A stretch of 7,503 bases of DNA from G020348385 sp964580235 (GCA_964580235.1 CAZOJY010000144.1:1-7503); one strand, 5' to 3'. Numbered from the stretch's first letter, positions 1 to 6,457 are shown. Notes: generated by a model from the letters alone, not told the origin. A program made the numbers and translations.

Positions 1-774
1 GAGAGCGGGGATTTTGAGTATCTAAAAAATCTGGCAACAATCCTGAAAGGAGAGGACGGCGGATTTTCCTCCGAGACTCTTGCTATAAAGACGAATAAGT
101 TGATTGCCAGTCACGTTGAAAAGGCCGTGCTGAGGGGGGAATCCTCTCCCTACTTTGATTTTTTCATAGACAGCATGGAACAAAGTTCTCTCGGCGTTAA
201 CGCTTATCTCCAAAGAGTTTTCTCAGAGAATAAAATAACTCCCTTTATCCTTCAGTTTTTTTTCAAGTTTTTTTCAGACAGCATGCTTTATTTTCTGATC
301 AATCTTGAGGAAAAGGCTTCCGATTCTAAGTTCCTGGACCGGATGATTGGAAGTCTCAAATTGATAGACTCTCCTTTATCCCTGGAGGTTATGAAAGCTA
401 TTTTTCCTCTGGGAAATAACTTTGTAAAGATCAAAGTTTTAAGGGCTATGCAGCAGCTATCCACCCAAGACGCCGAATTTCTGATGCCGATTCTACAAAA
501 AGGAAACTACGCATTAAAAAAAGAAGCGCTGATAAAGCTTGTGAAATATGAAGAGACGAGAGAGCGAGCCCTGGATTCGCTCTTTTCTATCCCTTCTCCT
601 TTTGGCCTAAAAAACAAAATTCTCCGAAAGCACATGCAGTTGGTGGAAGAAGCCAGCATCATGGAGGCACAAGACCATATCTTAGCTTTAAGCCAGAGAA
701 AAGACCTCTGGAATAGAAGGGTGCGCCGAGAAGCCAAAAAAATCTTGGAGAAACTCTATGATCGAAAAGATTAA
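1..774 (+). CDS. HEAT-like helical-repeat protein, 5' end outside window
   Basis: The frame is open from base 1 to the TAA at 772-774 (257 visible residues), so the gene begins upstream of the window. A TTG at position 100 is an internal codon, not a credible start. The visible protein is almost wholly alpha-helical, has no signal peptide, and is rich in Leu, Lys and Glu. From about residue 115 onward it shows paired amphipathic helices spaced about 35 residues apart (around SLEVMKAIF, KIKVLRAMQQL, KKEALIKLVKY, RRVRREAKKILEKL), as expected of HEAT-type repeats used for protein-protein contacts. No catalytic motif is visible. Its last 17 bases overlap the start of the HD-GYP gene, so the two are almost certainly co-transcribed and translationally coupled, and a partner or scaffold role in that signalling pathway is a reasonable inference. 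The specific function is not recognised. Confidence 0.75.
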   Translation, partial: ESGDFEYLKNLATILKGEDGGFSSETLAIKTNKLIASHVEKAVLRGESSPYFDFFIDSMEQSSLGVNAYLQRVFSENKITPFILQFFFKFFSDSMLYFLINLEEKASDSKFLDRMIGSLKLIDSPLSLEVMKAIFPLGNNFVKIKVLRAMQQLSTQDAEFLMPILQKGNYALKKEALIKLVKYEETRERALDSLFSIPSPFGLKNKILRKHMQLVEEASIMEAQDHILALSQRKDLWNRRVRREAKKILEKLYDRKD

Positions 775-2110
775 AAACGCCCTGCTCAACTTGAGTTCAG
801 CTATCCAGGCAGGAAAGATTTACTCAAAAGATCACCCCAGCTATCAAACATTCATCCTTCGTGCATTCAAGGCCCTCCGTGAAGTCCTTGCCCGGAAAAA
901 AGAGCTCACCATCGGGATCGTCGAAGACGAGTTAGCCTGGGAAGGGGAAATTTTCTTCTCTCTCAGCCAAAAACTCAATGCCCTGGTCCTTTACCTTCAG
1001 GAAAAAAACGTCGAACGCGTTGTATTCCTTTCTGATTTGAACGAAGAGGAACTGTCCAGTTTTGTCCTATTTCTAATCGACAGAGAAAAACGAGAGGCAG
1101 CAGATGCCCATGAATATCTTACAGCTCTTGGGATTAGAAACATTCGTGCCGGAAAGATCAGAGCTCTTACCTCTCAACCGGCGGCAGCCGAAGATCCGGC
1201 CAAGGTCAAAAAGAAACGGAAAAACAAAACGATCCAGAACGTCTCTCAGATTATCGAAAATGTACTCAATGAAGAAGCCGTCGATTACCTGGAGCTGAAA
1301 TTTAATGTGCTCAATTACATGGAAGACTATTTGGGAAGACGCCAGGAGCTGGTCGACCTGGTATCCATAAAGAAAAAAGATCTGAACACATTCCTTCATA
1401 TGTTGAACGTATCCATCATCAGCATGTTTGTGACGTCAAAATTGGGCTATGCTCAAGAGGACGTTTTAGACCTCGGGATTGCCGGACTTTTTCACGATAT
1501 CGGCAAACTGGCCATCTCCCGGAGAATATTGAAAAAGGCTTCCAAATTGAAAGAAGATGAATTCTACAAAATGAAATACCACACCACTCAAGGAGCAGAA
1601 ATTCTGGTGAAATACATAGATGCGGTTGGCAGGCTTCCTGCTGTTGTGTCCTATGAGCACCACCTCAGGTATGACATGAAAGGTTATCCCCGGCTTGCTT
1701 ATCCTCGAAAACCCCATACGGCATCCATGATCGTCTCCATGTGCGACGTCTATGATGCTCTCGCTCAGAGAAGATCCTATAAAAAGGATTTTCCCCCAAA
1801 AAAGATCTATAATATCATGATAGCCGGCAAGGGAACTTCTTTTGCGCCCGAACTCATTGAGTCTTTTTTTCGCATGCTGGGTGTCTGGCCGATGGGCACG
1901 ATCGTGTCGCTCAGCAACAAAAGGATTGCTATGGTCCAAAAAACAAACGATAAGGACATATTCAGCCCGGTTGTCGAAGTCATCCACCCCCAAAAAAATA
2001 GAGAAGTTATCGACTTGTCGGAAGAAAAATTCAAACTCAAAATCACAAAATCCCTGAATCCCTTCAAAGAAGGAAAAAAATACCTTAAAATGATAAAAGG
2101 TGCAGAGTAA
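758..2110 (+). CDS. HD-GYP domain phosphodiesterase-type signalling protein
   Basis: This 450-residue cytoplasmic protein has a C-terminal HD-GYP domain at about residues 205-380. HD-GYP proteins are typically metal-dependent phosphodiesterases that hydrolyse cyclic di-GMP, and some act on cGAMP. The visible motif residues are H214 in the first helix, the H246-D247 pair with K250 (HDIGK), H275 (YHTTQGAEIL), H301-H302, the GYP signature at 309-311, D330 and D333, and the SFAPEL segment at 361-366. All expected metal ligands seem present, so it should be active. Residues 1-135 form an N-terminal module resembling those in front of other HD-GYP proteins (KDHPSY near 24-29) and may be sensory or dimerising. 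A basic Lys-rich linker lies near 149-157. No membrane segments are seen. The ATG at 758 is supported by GGAG at 747-750 and overlaps the upstream gene by 17 bp. The nucleotide substrate cannot be told from sequence. Confidence 0.93.
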   Translation: MIEKIKNALLNLSSAIQAGKIYSKDHPSYQTFILRAFKALREVLARKKELTIGIVEDELAWEGEIFFSLSQKLNALVLYLQEKNVERVVFLSDLNEEELSSFVLFLIDREKREAADAHEYLTALGIRNIRAGKIRALTSQPAAAEDPAKVKKKRKNKTIQNVSQIIENVLNEEAVDYLELKFNVLNYMEDYLGRRQELVDLVSIKKKDLNTFLHMLNVSIISMFVTSKLGYAQEDVLDLGIAGLFHDIGKLAISRRILKKASKLKEDEFYKMKYHTTQGAEILVKYIDAVGRLPAVVSYEHHLRYDMKGYPRLAYPRKPHTASMIVSMCDVYDALAQRRSYKKDFPPKKIYNIMIAGKGTSFAPELIESFFRMLGVWPMGTIVSLSNKRIAMVQKTNDKDIFSPVVEVIHPQKNREVIDLSEEKFKLKITKSLNPFKEGKKYLKMIKGAE

Positions 2111-2123
2111 GCCTTCAGTCCTA

Positions 2124-2152
2124 GCAGGGCTTGCCTTAAAAGCAGCCCCTGC
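2124..2152 (+). other. Intergenic hairpin before the epimerase gene
   Basis: GCAGGG (2124-2129) can pair with CCCTGC (2147-2152). After a C/C mismatch and a T-G wobble, TGC (2132-2134) pairs with GCA (2142-2144), closing a 7-nt loop. The stem lies between the HD-GYP stop and the epimerase start. It is not followed by a T tract, so it is not a typical intrinsic terminator. It could be an RNA-processing or pausing element, or chance. It also leaves no ribosome binding site for the ATG at 2158. Confidence 0.4.
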
Positions 2153-2159
2153 ATAAAAT
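2131..2159 (+). promoter_or_regulatory. Possible sigma70-type promoter for the epimerase-isomerase pair
   Basis: TTGCCT (2131-2136, 4 of 6 matches to TTGACA) is separated by 17 nt from TAAAAT (2154-2159, 5 of 6 matches to TATAAT). Transcription from it would begin near 2166. That excludes the ATG at 2158 and leaves the ATG at 2182 with a short leader. The -35 match is weak and overlaps the hairpin, so this is tentative; the genes may simply be read through from the HD-GYP gene. Confidence 0.33.
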
Positions 2160-2181
2160 GAACCTGTTTTGTGAAGAAAAA

Positions 2182-2817
2182 ATGAAAAAAATTGTCGTTC
2201 CTGCCGTCATCGCCAAAAATCAGGAAGAATTAGAGACTATCCTCGAAAAGATAAAGAGTCATGCCAGCCTTGTCCAACTGGACATCATGGACGGAAAGTT
2301 TGTCCCGAACCACTCGCTGGATTTCGACTTCCATTTGCCCCGAGAAAAATACACATATGAAGCCCACCTGATGGTGGAAAATCCGGATAAATGGATCACT
2401 TCTTATGCAAAAAAAGTGGATACCATCATCGCCCATTTTGAGTCCTCAGCCACCTCCCTAAACACCGTCAAATTGATCAGAAACATGGGGAAAAAAACGG
2501 CTTTGGCCCTGAATCCGGAGACGGACATCGAACAGATTGCCGGCTATCTCGATGACCTCGATCAAGTCTTGATCATGACCGTTCATCCCGGGTTTTATGG
2601 CAGCCCCTTTCTTCCTGAAATCATCGAAAAAATTAGGGACTTGAGGCATCTAAAGCCGGAATTGGATATCGAAGTGGACGGCGGGATCAAACCAGAAACC
2701 ATCAAAATGGTCAATGAGGCGGGCGCAAACCTGTTTGTTTCCGGCTCTTATCTCATCAAATCTAACAGCATGCAGGACAGAATGAAGGGCCTGTACAGAA
2801 TGATTCAGGAAAAATAA
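2182..2817 (+). CDS. Ribulose-phosphate 3-epimerase-like protein
   Basis: This is a TIM-barrel protein of about 211 residues in the ribulose-phosphate epimerase family, which interconverts ribulose 5-phosphate and xylulose 5-phosphate in the pentose phosphate pathway. The frame is also open from an ATG at 2158, but no ribosome binding site precedes it. The ATG at 2182 has GAAG just upstream and begins the usual first strand (KKIVVPAV). Numbering from the 2158 ATG, family landmarks are LDIMDGKFVPN (41-51), AHLMV (69-73), HFE (93-95), MTVHPGF (140-146), EVDGG (172-176) and SGS (195-197). Both catalytic aspartates (D42, D174) are kept, as is metal-ligand H70. The His that normally precedes the first Asp (HxDxMDG) reads Gln (Q40), and the usual GFGGQ loop reads GFYGS. 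It may therefore be a divergent epimerase or act on a related ketose phosphate. It lies 18 bp before the isomerase gene, probably in one transcript. Confidence 0.85.
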   Translation: MKKIVVPAVIAKNQEELETILEKIKSHASLVQLDIMDGKFVPNHSLDFDFHLPREKYTYEAHLMVENPDKWITSYAKKVDTIIAHFESSATSLNTVKLIRNMGKKTALALNPETDIEQIAGYLDDLDQVLIMTVHPGFYGSPFLPEIIEKIRDLRHLKPELDIEVDGGIKPETIKMVNEAGANLFVSGSYLIKSNSMQDRMKGLYRMIQEK

Positions 2818-2835
2818 TTTCCGGCCTGAAAAAAC

Positions 2836-4500
2836 ATGAAAAACCAGCCGCTTTTTAGCCTCGGGGATTTTCAAAAACAGGTGAAACAGCGCCTGGATCA
2901 ATGGGCTGCACAGAATTTTTCCCACCGGATTTGGGCAAAAGATTCCGCTCTTTGGCATGCTGAATCCTTGCCTGAAATTGCCGACCGCTTGGGATGGCTT
3001 GCGCTGCCCGAGAGAATGGAGGGTAAATGTGACGAGATCCTCACTTTTGTCAATCAGATCAAAGCAGAAGGATTTTCTCATGTTCTTCTTCTTGGAATGG
3101 GAGGATCAAGCATGGCGGCAGAGGTTTTTCAGAAAATTTTTAGCAATGCCTCAGGCTACCCTGAGCTTTTTATCCTTGACAGCACCCATCCGGCGGCCGT
3201 CTGCGCTATGGAGAATAAATTGGACCTTGCTCATACCCTCTTCCTTATCGCAAGCAAATCCGGAACGACACTCGAAACATTGTCCTTCTTCCGGTATTTT
3301 TGGGGCCGGGCAAAAGAGCTTCATGACAAGCCCGGTTGTTGTTTTATTGCCATTACCGATGCAGGATCACCTCTCGAGCGTTTGGCTCGGGAGCGAAATT
3401 TCCGGCAGGTCTTCCTGTCGTCTCCCGATGTGGGGGGGCGTTATTCGGCATTGACAGAATTCGGGCTTGTCCCGGCAGCTTTGGTCGGCCTGGATATTCA
3501 GACACTCCTCGATAAGGCTCGTGCAGCCTCCAGAAACAGCCGCATACCAGGGGCTGAGGAAAAATCCCCAGGTTTTATTCTTGGAGCAGCCCTGGGAGAG
3601 ATGTCCCCGCACAGAGACAAGCTTACCATCTGGACTACCCCTTCTCTTTCCGGCTTTCCTGATTGGCTGGAACAACTCCTCGCTGAAAGCCTGGGGAAAC
3701 AGGGAAAAGGGATTGTTCCCGTGGTCGGAGAACCGTTCGCCCCGCCGGAAACCTACGGACAGGACAGAGTCTTTGCCAGGCTCTTTTTAGACGGGGATCC
3801 AAATCCAGATATGGAAACGCATGTCTATGCACTTGAGGCATCCGGCCATCCCGTTATCCAGATTGGACTGAAAGAAAAACTCGACCTTGGGCGGGAAATT
3901 TTCTGCTGGGAACTTGCCGCTGCCGCCGCCGGAGCTGTTCTCGGCATCCATCCATTCAACCAGCCGGATGTGCAGCTGGCCAAAAAATTTACCCGGAAGG
4001 CCATGGAAATGAGAAGGAGAGCAAGGGAAAGGGAACAGGCGTCCACGGCGGTTTTCTCGACAAAAAAAGAAAAGGTCTGTGCCGCTGCTCTCAAAAATCT
4101 GTTTTCTACAGCCAACCCCGGAGATTACATTGCATTGCAGGCCTGGCTCCCTCCCTCCAAAGAAATCACTCAGGCTCTCCAGAAGCTGAGATATACCCTT
4201 TTGCAAAACACCCGGTTAGCAACGACCCTGGGATTCGGTCCACGTTTCCTCCACTCAACCGGGCAGCTTCATAAGGGCGGGCCGAACACCGTGCGTGTCA
4301 TTCAGCTTATCGATGAGCCAGCACAGGATATATCCGTCCCTGAAACAGACTATTCCTTTGCCAGCCTGATCGAAGCCCAAGCTCTAGGGGATTTCCATGC
4401 CCTCCAACAGAGAAAAAGGCAGGTGCTTCGGATCACCATCGAGAAGGATGGTATCGGAGGTTTGAAGAGGTTGACAGATCTCCTTCCCTCCTCCTTATAG
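2836..4500 (+). CDS. pgi: Glucose-6-phosphate isomerase, transaldolase/PGI-fusion type
   Basis: This 554-residue SIS-fold isomerase interconverts glucose 6-phosphate and fructose 6-phosphate in the cytoplasm. Landmarks are GMGGSS (87-92), the phosphate-binding SKSGTT (140-145), GGRYSAL (200-206), a segment with the probable catalytic Glu (EQLLAESLGKQGKG, 279-292), HPFNQPDVQLAK (372-383) and GPRFLHSTGQLHKGGPN (468-484). The last motif and the overall length match the C-terminal half of bifunctional transaldolase/phosphoglucose isomerases rather than classical Pgi. No transaldolase domain is fused: the ORF starts directly with the PGI-type N-terminus, and the preceding gene is the epimerase. 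The ATG at 2836 has no clear Shine-Dalgarno, so translation may be coupled to the epimerase gene 18 bp upstream. Its pairing with an epimerase suggests recycling of fructose 6-phosphate from the pentose phosphate pathway. The general isomerase call is firm; the exact substrate range is inferred. Confidence 0.92.
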   Translation: MKNQPLFSLGDFQKQVKQRLDQWAAQNFSHRIWAKDSALWHAESLPEIADRLGWLALPERMEGKCDEILTFVNQIKAEGFSHVLLLGMGGSSMAAEVFQKIFSNASGYPELFILDSTHPAAVCAMENKLDLAHTLFLIASKSGTTLETLSFFRYFWGRAKELHDKPGCCFIAITDAGSPLERLARERNFRQVFLSSPDVGGRYSALTEFGLVPAALVGLDIQTLLDKARAASRNSRIPGAEEKSPGFILGAALGEMSPHRDKLTIWTTPSLSGFPDWLEQLLAESLGKQGKGIVPVVGEPFAPPETYGQDRVFARLFLDGDPNPDMETHVYALEASGHPVIQIGLKEKLDLGREIFCWELAAAAAGAVLGIHPFNQPDVQLAKKFTRKAMEMRRRAREREQASTAVFSTKKEKVCAAALKNLFSTANPGDYIALQAWLPPSKEITQALQKLRYTLLQNTRLATTLGFGPRFLHSTGQLHKGGPNTVRVIQLIDEPAQDISVPETDYSFASLIEAQALGDFHALQQRKRQVLRITIEKDGIGGLKRLTDLLPSSL

Positions 4501-4514
4501 CCACCCGGATTACT

Positions 4515-4853
4515 ATGCTTTCAGCACTAAATATTCCAGAGAAAAAAAGCGCTGGAAATTACGTGGAAGCCGGGGCGATCGAGTATTACGGGAAGAAATA
4601 CGATCTTCCGAAGGTGATCTCTCCGCACAACAATTACTGGCTGTGGGGATATGGTGATGATGCGGCGGAGATAGTTATTTTCTTGGGAGGCGAAAGGGAT
4701 GACTACCGCGAATATTTCTTCCAAGTGGAACAGACCTCCGTCATAGGGTGTGAGTACTGTATGCCTTACGAAAACAATCTTCCCGTTTATGTCGGCAGAA
4801 ATAAACAGATCAACATGGGCGAGCGGTGGGAATCCTTGAAGCACTACGAATAG
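4515..4853 (+). CDS. C-terminal fragment of a GT39 (PMT-type) glycosyltransferase, probable gene remnant
   Basis: This 112-residue ORF has no transmembrane segment and no catalytic motif. Its sequence resembles the last 100 or so residues of family-39 glycosyltransferases (polyprenyl-phosphate sugar donors), which carry an extracytoplasmic tail after many membrane helices. Recognisable pieces are GNYVEAGAIEYYGKKYDLP (14-32), SPHNNYWLWGYG (36-47), a strand VIFLGG (54-59), CEYCMPYENNLPVYV (79-93) and a final RWESLKHYE. A full-length enzyme is usually about 500 residues or more, and the missing membrane domain is not in the window because the upstream neighbour is an intact isomerase ending 14 bp before. 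There is no ribosome binding site at the ATG. I read it as the surviving 3' end of a larger gene truncated by rearrangement, though translation by coupling to pgi cannot be excluded. The family assignment rests on remembered motif similarity. Confidence 0.6.
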   Translation: MLSALNIPEKKSAGNYVEAGAIEYYGKKYDLPKVISPHNNYWLWGYGDDAAEIVIFLGGERDDYREYFFQVEQTSVIGCEYCMPYENNLPVYVGRNKQINMGERWESLKHYE

Positions 4854-4984
4854 GGCTCATCTAGCTGAGGATGGGTTCCAGGAGTTTTGCTGCCGCCATA
4901 AACGCTAGGATGATTCAATATCTTGAGATGGCCATGGATATATCTCTGAAAAACCGGATGGGAATTGTGAATTGTCTACGGCCT

Positions 4985-5812
4985 TCAGGCTTTTCCTGCG
5001 CGCAGGATTATGCTGGCTATGGAATTCTCCAGTTCTTTAAGTTCGCTGTCTGAAATATTCAATTTGTCGAGGATGGCTTGAACGGTTGTGTCGCTTAATA
5101 TCAAATCGGTGGAGAATATTTTCTCATCCAGAATTTCCACGGTTTGAAAACCTGCATCTTTTATCGTCTCGATATAATCGTTCTTCATGATCGCTCCGGA
5201 CACACAACCTGTATAGGCCTCTGCGGATTTCAAAATAGATTCAGGGAGCTCTTTCAGCAGAACGATATCCGAAATGTGCATCCTTCCGCCTGACTTGAGG
5301 ATTCTGAACGCTTCACGGAAAACCTCCGGTTTTTTAGGCGATAGATTGATGACACAGTTGGAAATGATGACATCCACCGAAGCATCGGCGGCCGGTAAAT
5401 GTTCGATCTCTCCGAGCCTGAACTCGACATTTTCATAGTTATTTTTTTCCGCATTTTCTCTCGCTTTGAAAATCATTTCCGGTGTCATATCGACTCCGAT
5501 CACCTTGCCTGTGCGGCCGACTTTATTGGCAGCGATGAAACAGTCGAGTCCAGCTCCTGAACCGAGATCGAGAACGGTTTCTCCTTCTTTGAGAGAGGCC
5601 AAAGCGACCGGATTCCCACATCCCAGGCCTAAGTTTGCCGCGTCAGGAACAGCCGCAAGTTCCTCTTCGGAATAGCCGATTTTTTTGCTGATGTCCTGAA
5701 AAGATGGTGCAGTTCCGCAGCATGACGTGTCAGAAACACAACAGGAGCTTTCTTGTTCGGCAATTTTTGCGTATCTTTCCTTTACCGTTTTTTTGATTTC
5801 ATTTTCTTTCAA
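4985..5812 (-). CDS. arsM: Arsenite S-adenosylmethionine methyltransferase ArsM
   Basis: This 275-residue cytoplasmic class I methyltransferase transfers methyl groups from SAM to trivalent arsenic, giving methylated and ultimately volatile arsenicals. The SAM-binding glycine motif is LDLGSGAGLDCF (81-92), with the acidic residue after the second strand in GVDMTPEM (106-113). Cysteines that bind As(III) in this family are recognisable: C65 in LGCGNP, C153 in SNCVINL and C203 in TGCVSG, plus N-terminal pairs C24-C25 and C31-C32. These match the four-cysteine pattern known from characterised ArsM proteins, so activity is expected. The start is a TTG at 5812, chosen because GGAGG lies 7 nt upstream. 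The gene sits 16 bp after the AbrB-type gene and shares its promoter. The C-terminus (residues about 235-275) is helical. A related thiol-metalloid substrate is possible but less likely. Confidence 0.95.
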   Translation of the reverse strand: MKENEIKKTVKERYAKIAEQESSCCVSDTSCCGTAPSFQDISKKIGYSEEELAAVPDAANLGLGCGNPVALASLKEGETVLDLGSGAGLDCFIAANKVGRTGKVIGVDMTPEMIFKARENAEKNNYENVEFRLGEIEHLPAADASVDVIISNCVINLSPKKPEVFREAFRILKSGGRMHISDIVLLKELPESILKSAEAYTGCVSGAIMKNDYIETIKDAGFQTVEILDEKIFSTDLILSDTTVQAILDKLNISDSELKELENSIASIILRAGKA

Positions 5813-5819
5813 TTTATTA

Positions 5820-5824
5820 CCTCC
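5820..5824 (-). promoter_or_regulatory. Ribosome binding site fixing the arsM TTG start
   Basis: On the minus strand GGAGG is followed by TAATAAA and then TTG, giving a 7-nt spacer. The next in-frame ATG lies much further inside the gene, so this strong site decides for the TTG at 5812. Confidence 0.85.
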
Positions 5825-5828
5825 GATA

Positions 5829-6107
5829 TTATTTCGTTATTTCATCCATCATCGGGCCGAGCATATCTTTGATTGAATCCGCAAAATCCGCTGCCCTGAT
5901 CAGAAAAATACAGCAAACTTCTTCGTTTTTCTCCCATGTGATAACGGCAAGTTTGTCGCCCGCTTGGATCTTGGCCTTTTCTCTGATTTCTTTGGGAAGT
6001 ATCATCTGACCTCTTTCATCAACGCTCACGACAGATTCGACTCTGCAGCAGCTCTTGCCTGAATCCGCGGGAGAGAAGCAAGAAGTGGCGCCCTTTTTTG
6101 TCGTCAT
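5829..6107 (-). CDS. AbrB/MazE/SpoVT-type DNA-binding protein with paired cysteines
   Basis: This 92-residue protein carries a swapped-hairpin AbrB-type DNA-binding domain at about residues 24-70: VVSVDERGQMILPKEIREKAKI, then GDKLAVITW. Such proteins bind DNA as dimers and act as transcriptional regulators or antitoxins. Around the domain are cysteines C10, C20-C21 and C65-C66, and the C-terminus (72-92) is a short amphipathic helix ending LGPMMDEI. Close relatives with this CC...VCC pattern are, to my recollection, named 'HgcAB-associated protein' in public annotation, but no hgcA or hgcB is present here. The paired cysteines and position as first gene before arsM make a thiol-based arsenite or metal-responsive regulator plausible; that is inference. 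The ATG at 6105-6107 has AAGGAG 7 nt upstream. No toxin gene follows, so a MazE-like antitoxin role is unlikely. Confidence 0.88.
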   Translation of the reverse strand: MTTKKGATSCFSPADSGKSCCRVESVVSVDERGQMILPKEIREKAKIQAGDKLAVITWEKNEEVCCIFLIRAADFADSIKDMLGPMMDEITK

Positions 6108-6144
6108 TCGTCATCTCCTTATTCATCATATAAATCTAAATAAT

Positions 6145-6165
6145 CAGTATATTCAGAATATACTG
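6145..6165. promoter_or_regulatory. Perfect palindromic operator overlapping the -10 box
   Basis: The arm CAGTATATTC (6145-6154), a central A (6155) and its exact reverse complement (6156-6165) form a perfect inverted repeat. It covers the -10 hexamer of the minus-strand promoter and the expected transcription start. Such placement is typical of repressor operators. The binding protein could be the AbrB-type product (autoregulation) or an ArsR-family protein encoded elsewhere. Confidence 0.75.
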
Positions 6166-6185
6166 TATTTTAAGGATTTTGTCAA
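6157..6185 (-). promoter_or_regulatory. Sigma70-type promoter of the AbrB-arsM operon
   Basis: Read on the minus strand, a perfect TTGACA (plus 6180-6185) is followed after exactly 17 nt by TATATT (plus 6157-6162, 5 of 6 matches to TATAAT). The predicted start is near 6150, giving a leader of about 43 nt before the ATG at 6107. Confidence 0.82.
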
Positions 6186-6417
6186 GTTTTTTTCGGTGTC
6201 CTGTATACCCTTCGGCCGGGAAAAGACACGATGGCCATGGCAATAACTCCTGCACGCGACTTGAAAAAAAACGGCGTCGGCTATTTCGATTTCGAGATCC
6301 CTGGCCCGAATCCTATTGGTCACACTCATCAAGGTGCGCCCGTAGCTCTGCCTCTTTGCTAACCTCTTGAAAACAAAGTAATAGCCAGTCTTATCAGCAG
6401 CTTATAGGAGTGAGTCT

Positions 6418-6457
6418 GGGTATCTGAGATATCCCTAGGTATGGGAAAGTATACCTA
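6418..6457. repeat. Two adjacent small inverted repeats
   Basis: TATCT, a central G and AGATA (6421-6431) form one inverted repeat, extended on each side by GGG and TCCC with a G-T wobble. Directly after it, TAGGTAT (6436-6442) and ATACCTA (6451-6457) flank an 8-nt loop. Both share a GGTAT-like core. They could be protein-binding sites or RNA hairpins; no known element is recognised. Confidence 0.45.

Noticed and set aside
1466..1993. Minus-strand 175-residue open frame
   Set aside because: It lies wholly antisense to the HD-GYP domain, whose motifs are intact; the composition is that of a shadow frame.
2124..2152. Intrinsic terminator after the HD-GYP gene
   Set aside because: A stem exists but no run of T follows it, so a Rho-independent terminator call is not supported.
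3787..4206. Minus-strand 139-residue open frame antisense to the isomerase
   Set aside because: It is a shadow of conserved pgi coding sequence with no recognisable domain.
4995..5006. Perfect palindrome CCTGCGCGCAGG near the arsM stop codon
   Set aside because: It lies inside the arsM coding sequence, has no loop and no T tract after it, so it is neither a terminator nor a likely operator.
4871..5053. Plus-strand 60-residue ORF
   Set aside because: It overlaps the 3' end of arsM on the opposite strand, has no ribosome binding site and gives no recognisable protein.
5829..6107. Mercury-methylation locus suggested by the name 'HgcAB-associated protein'
   Set aside because: No hgcA or hgcB sequence is in the window, and the neighbour is arsM; the family name alone does not imply mercury methylation.
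6179..6370. Plus-strand 63-residue ORF beginning inside the arsenic promoter
   Set aside because: It starts within the promoter of the opposite operon and its Ser/Arg-rich composition looks like a chance frame.
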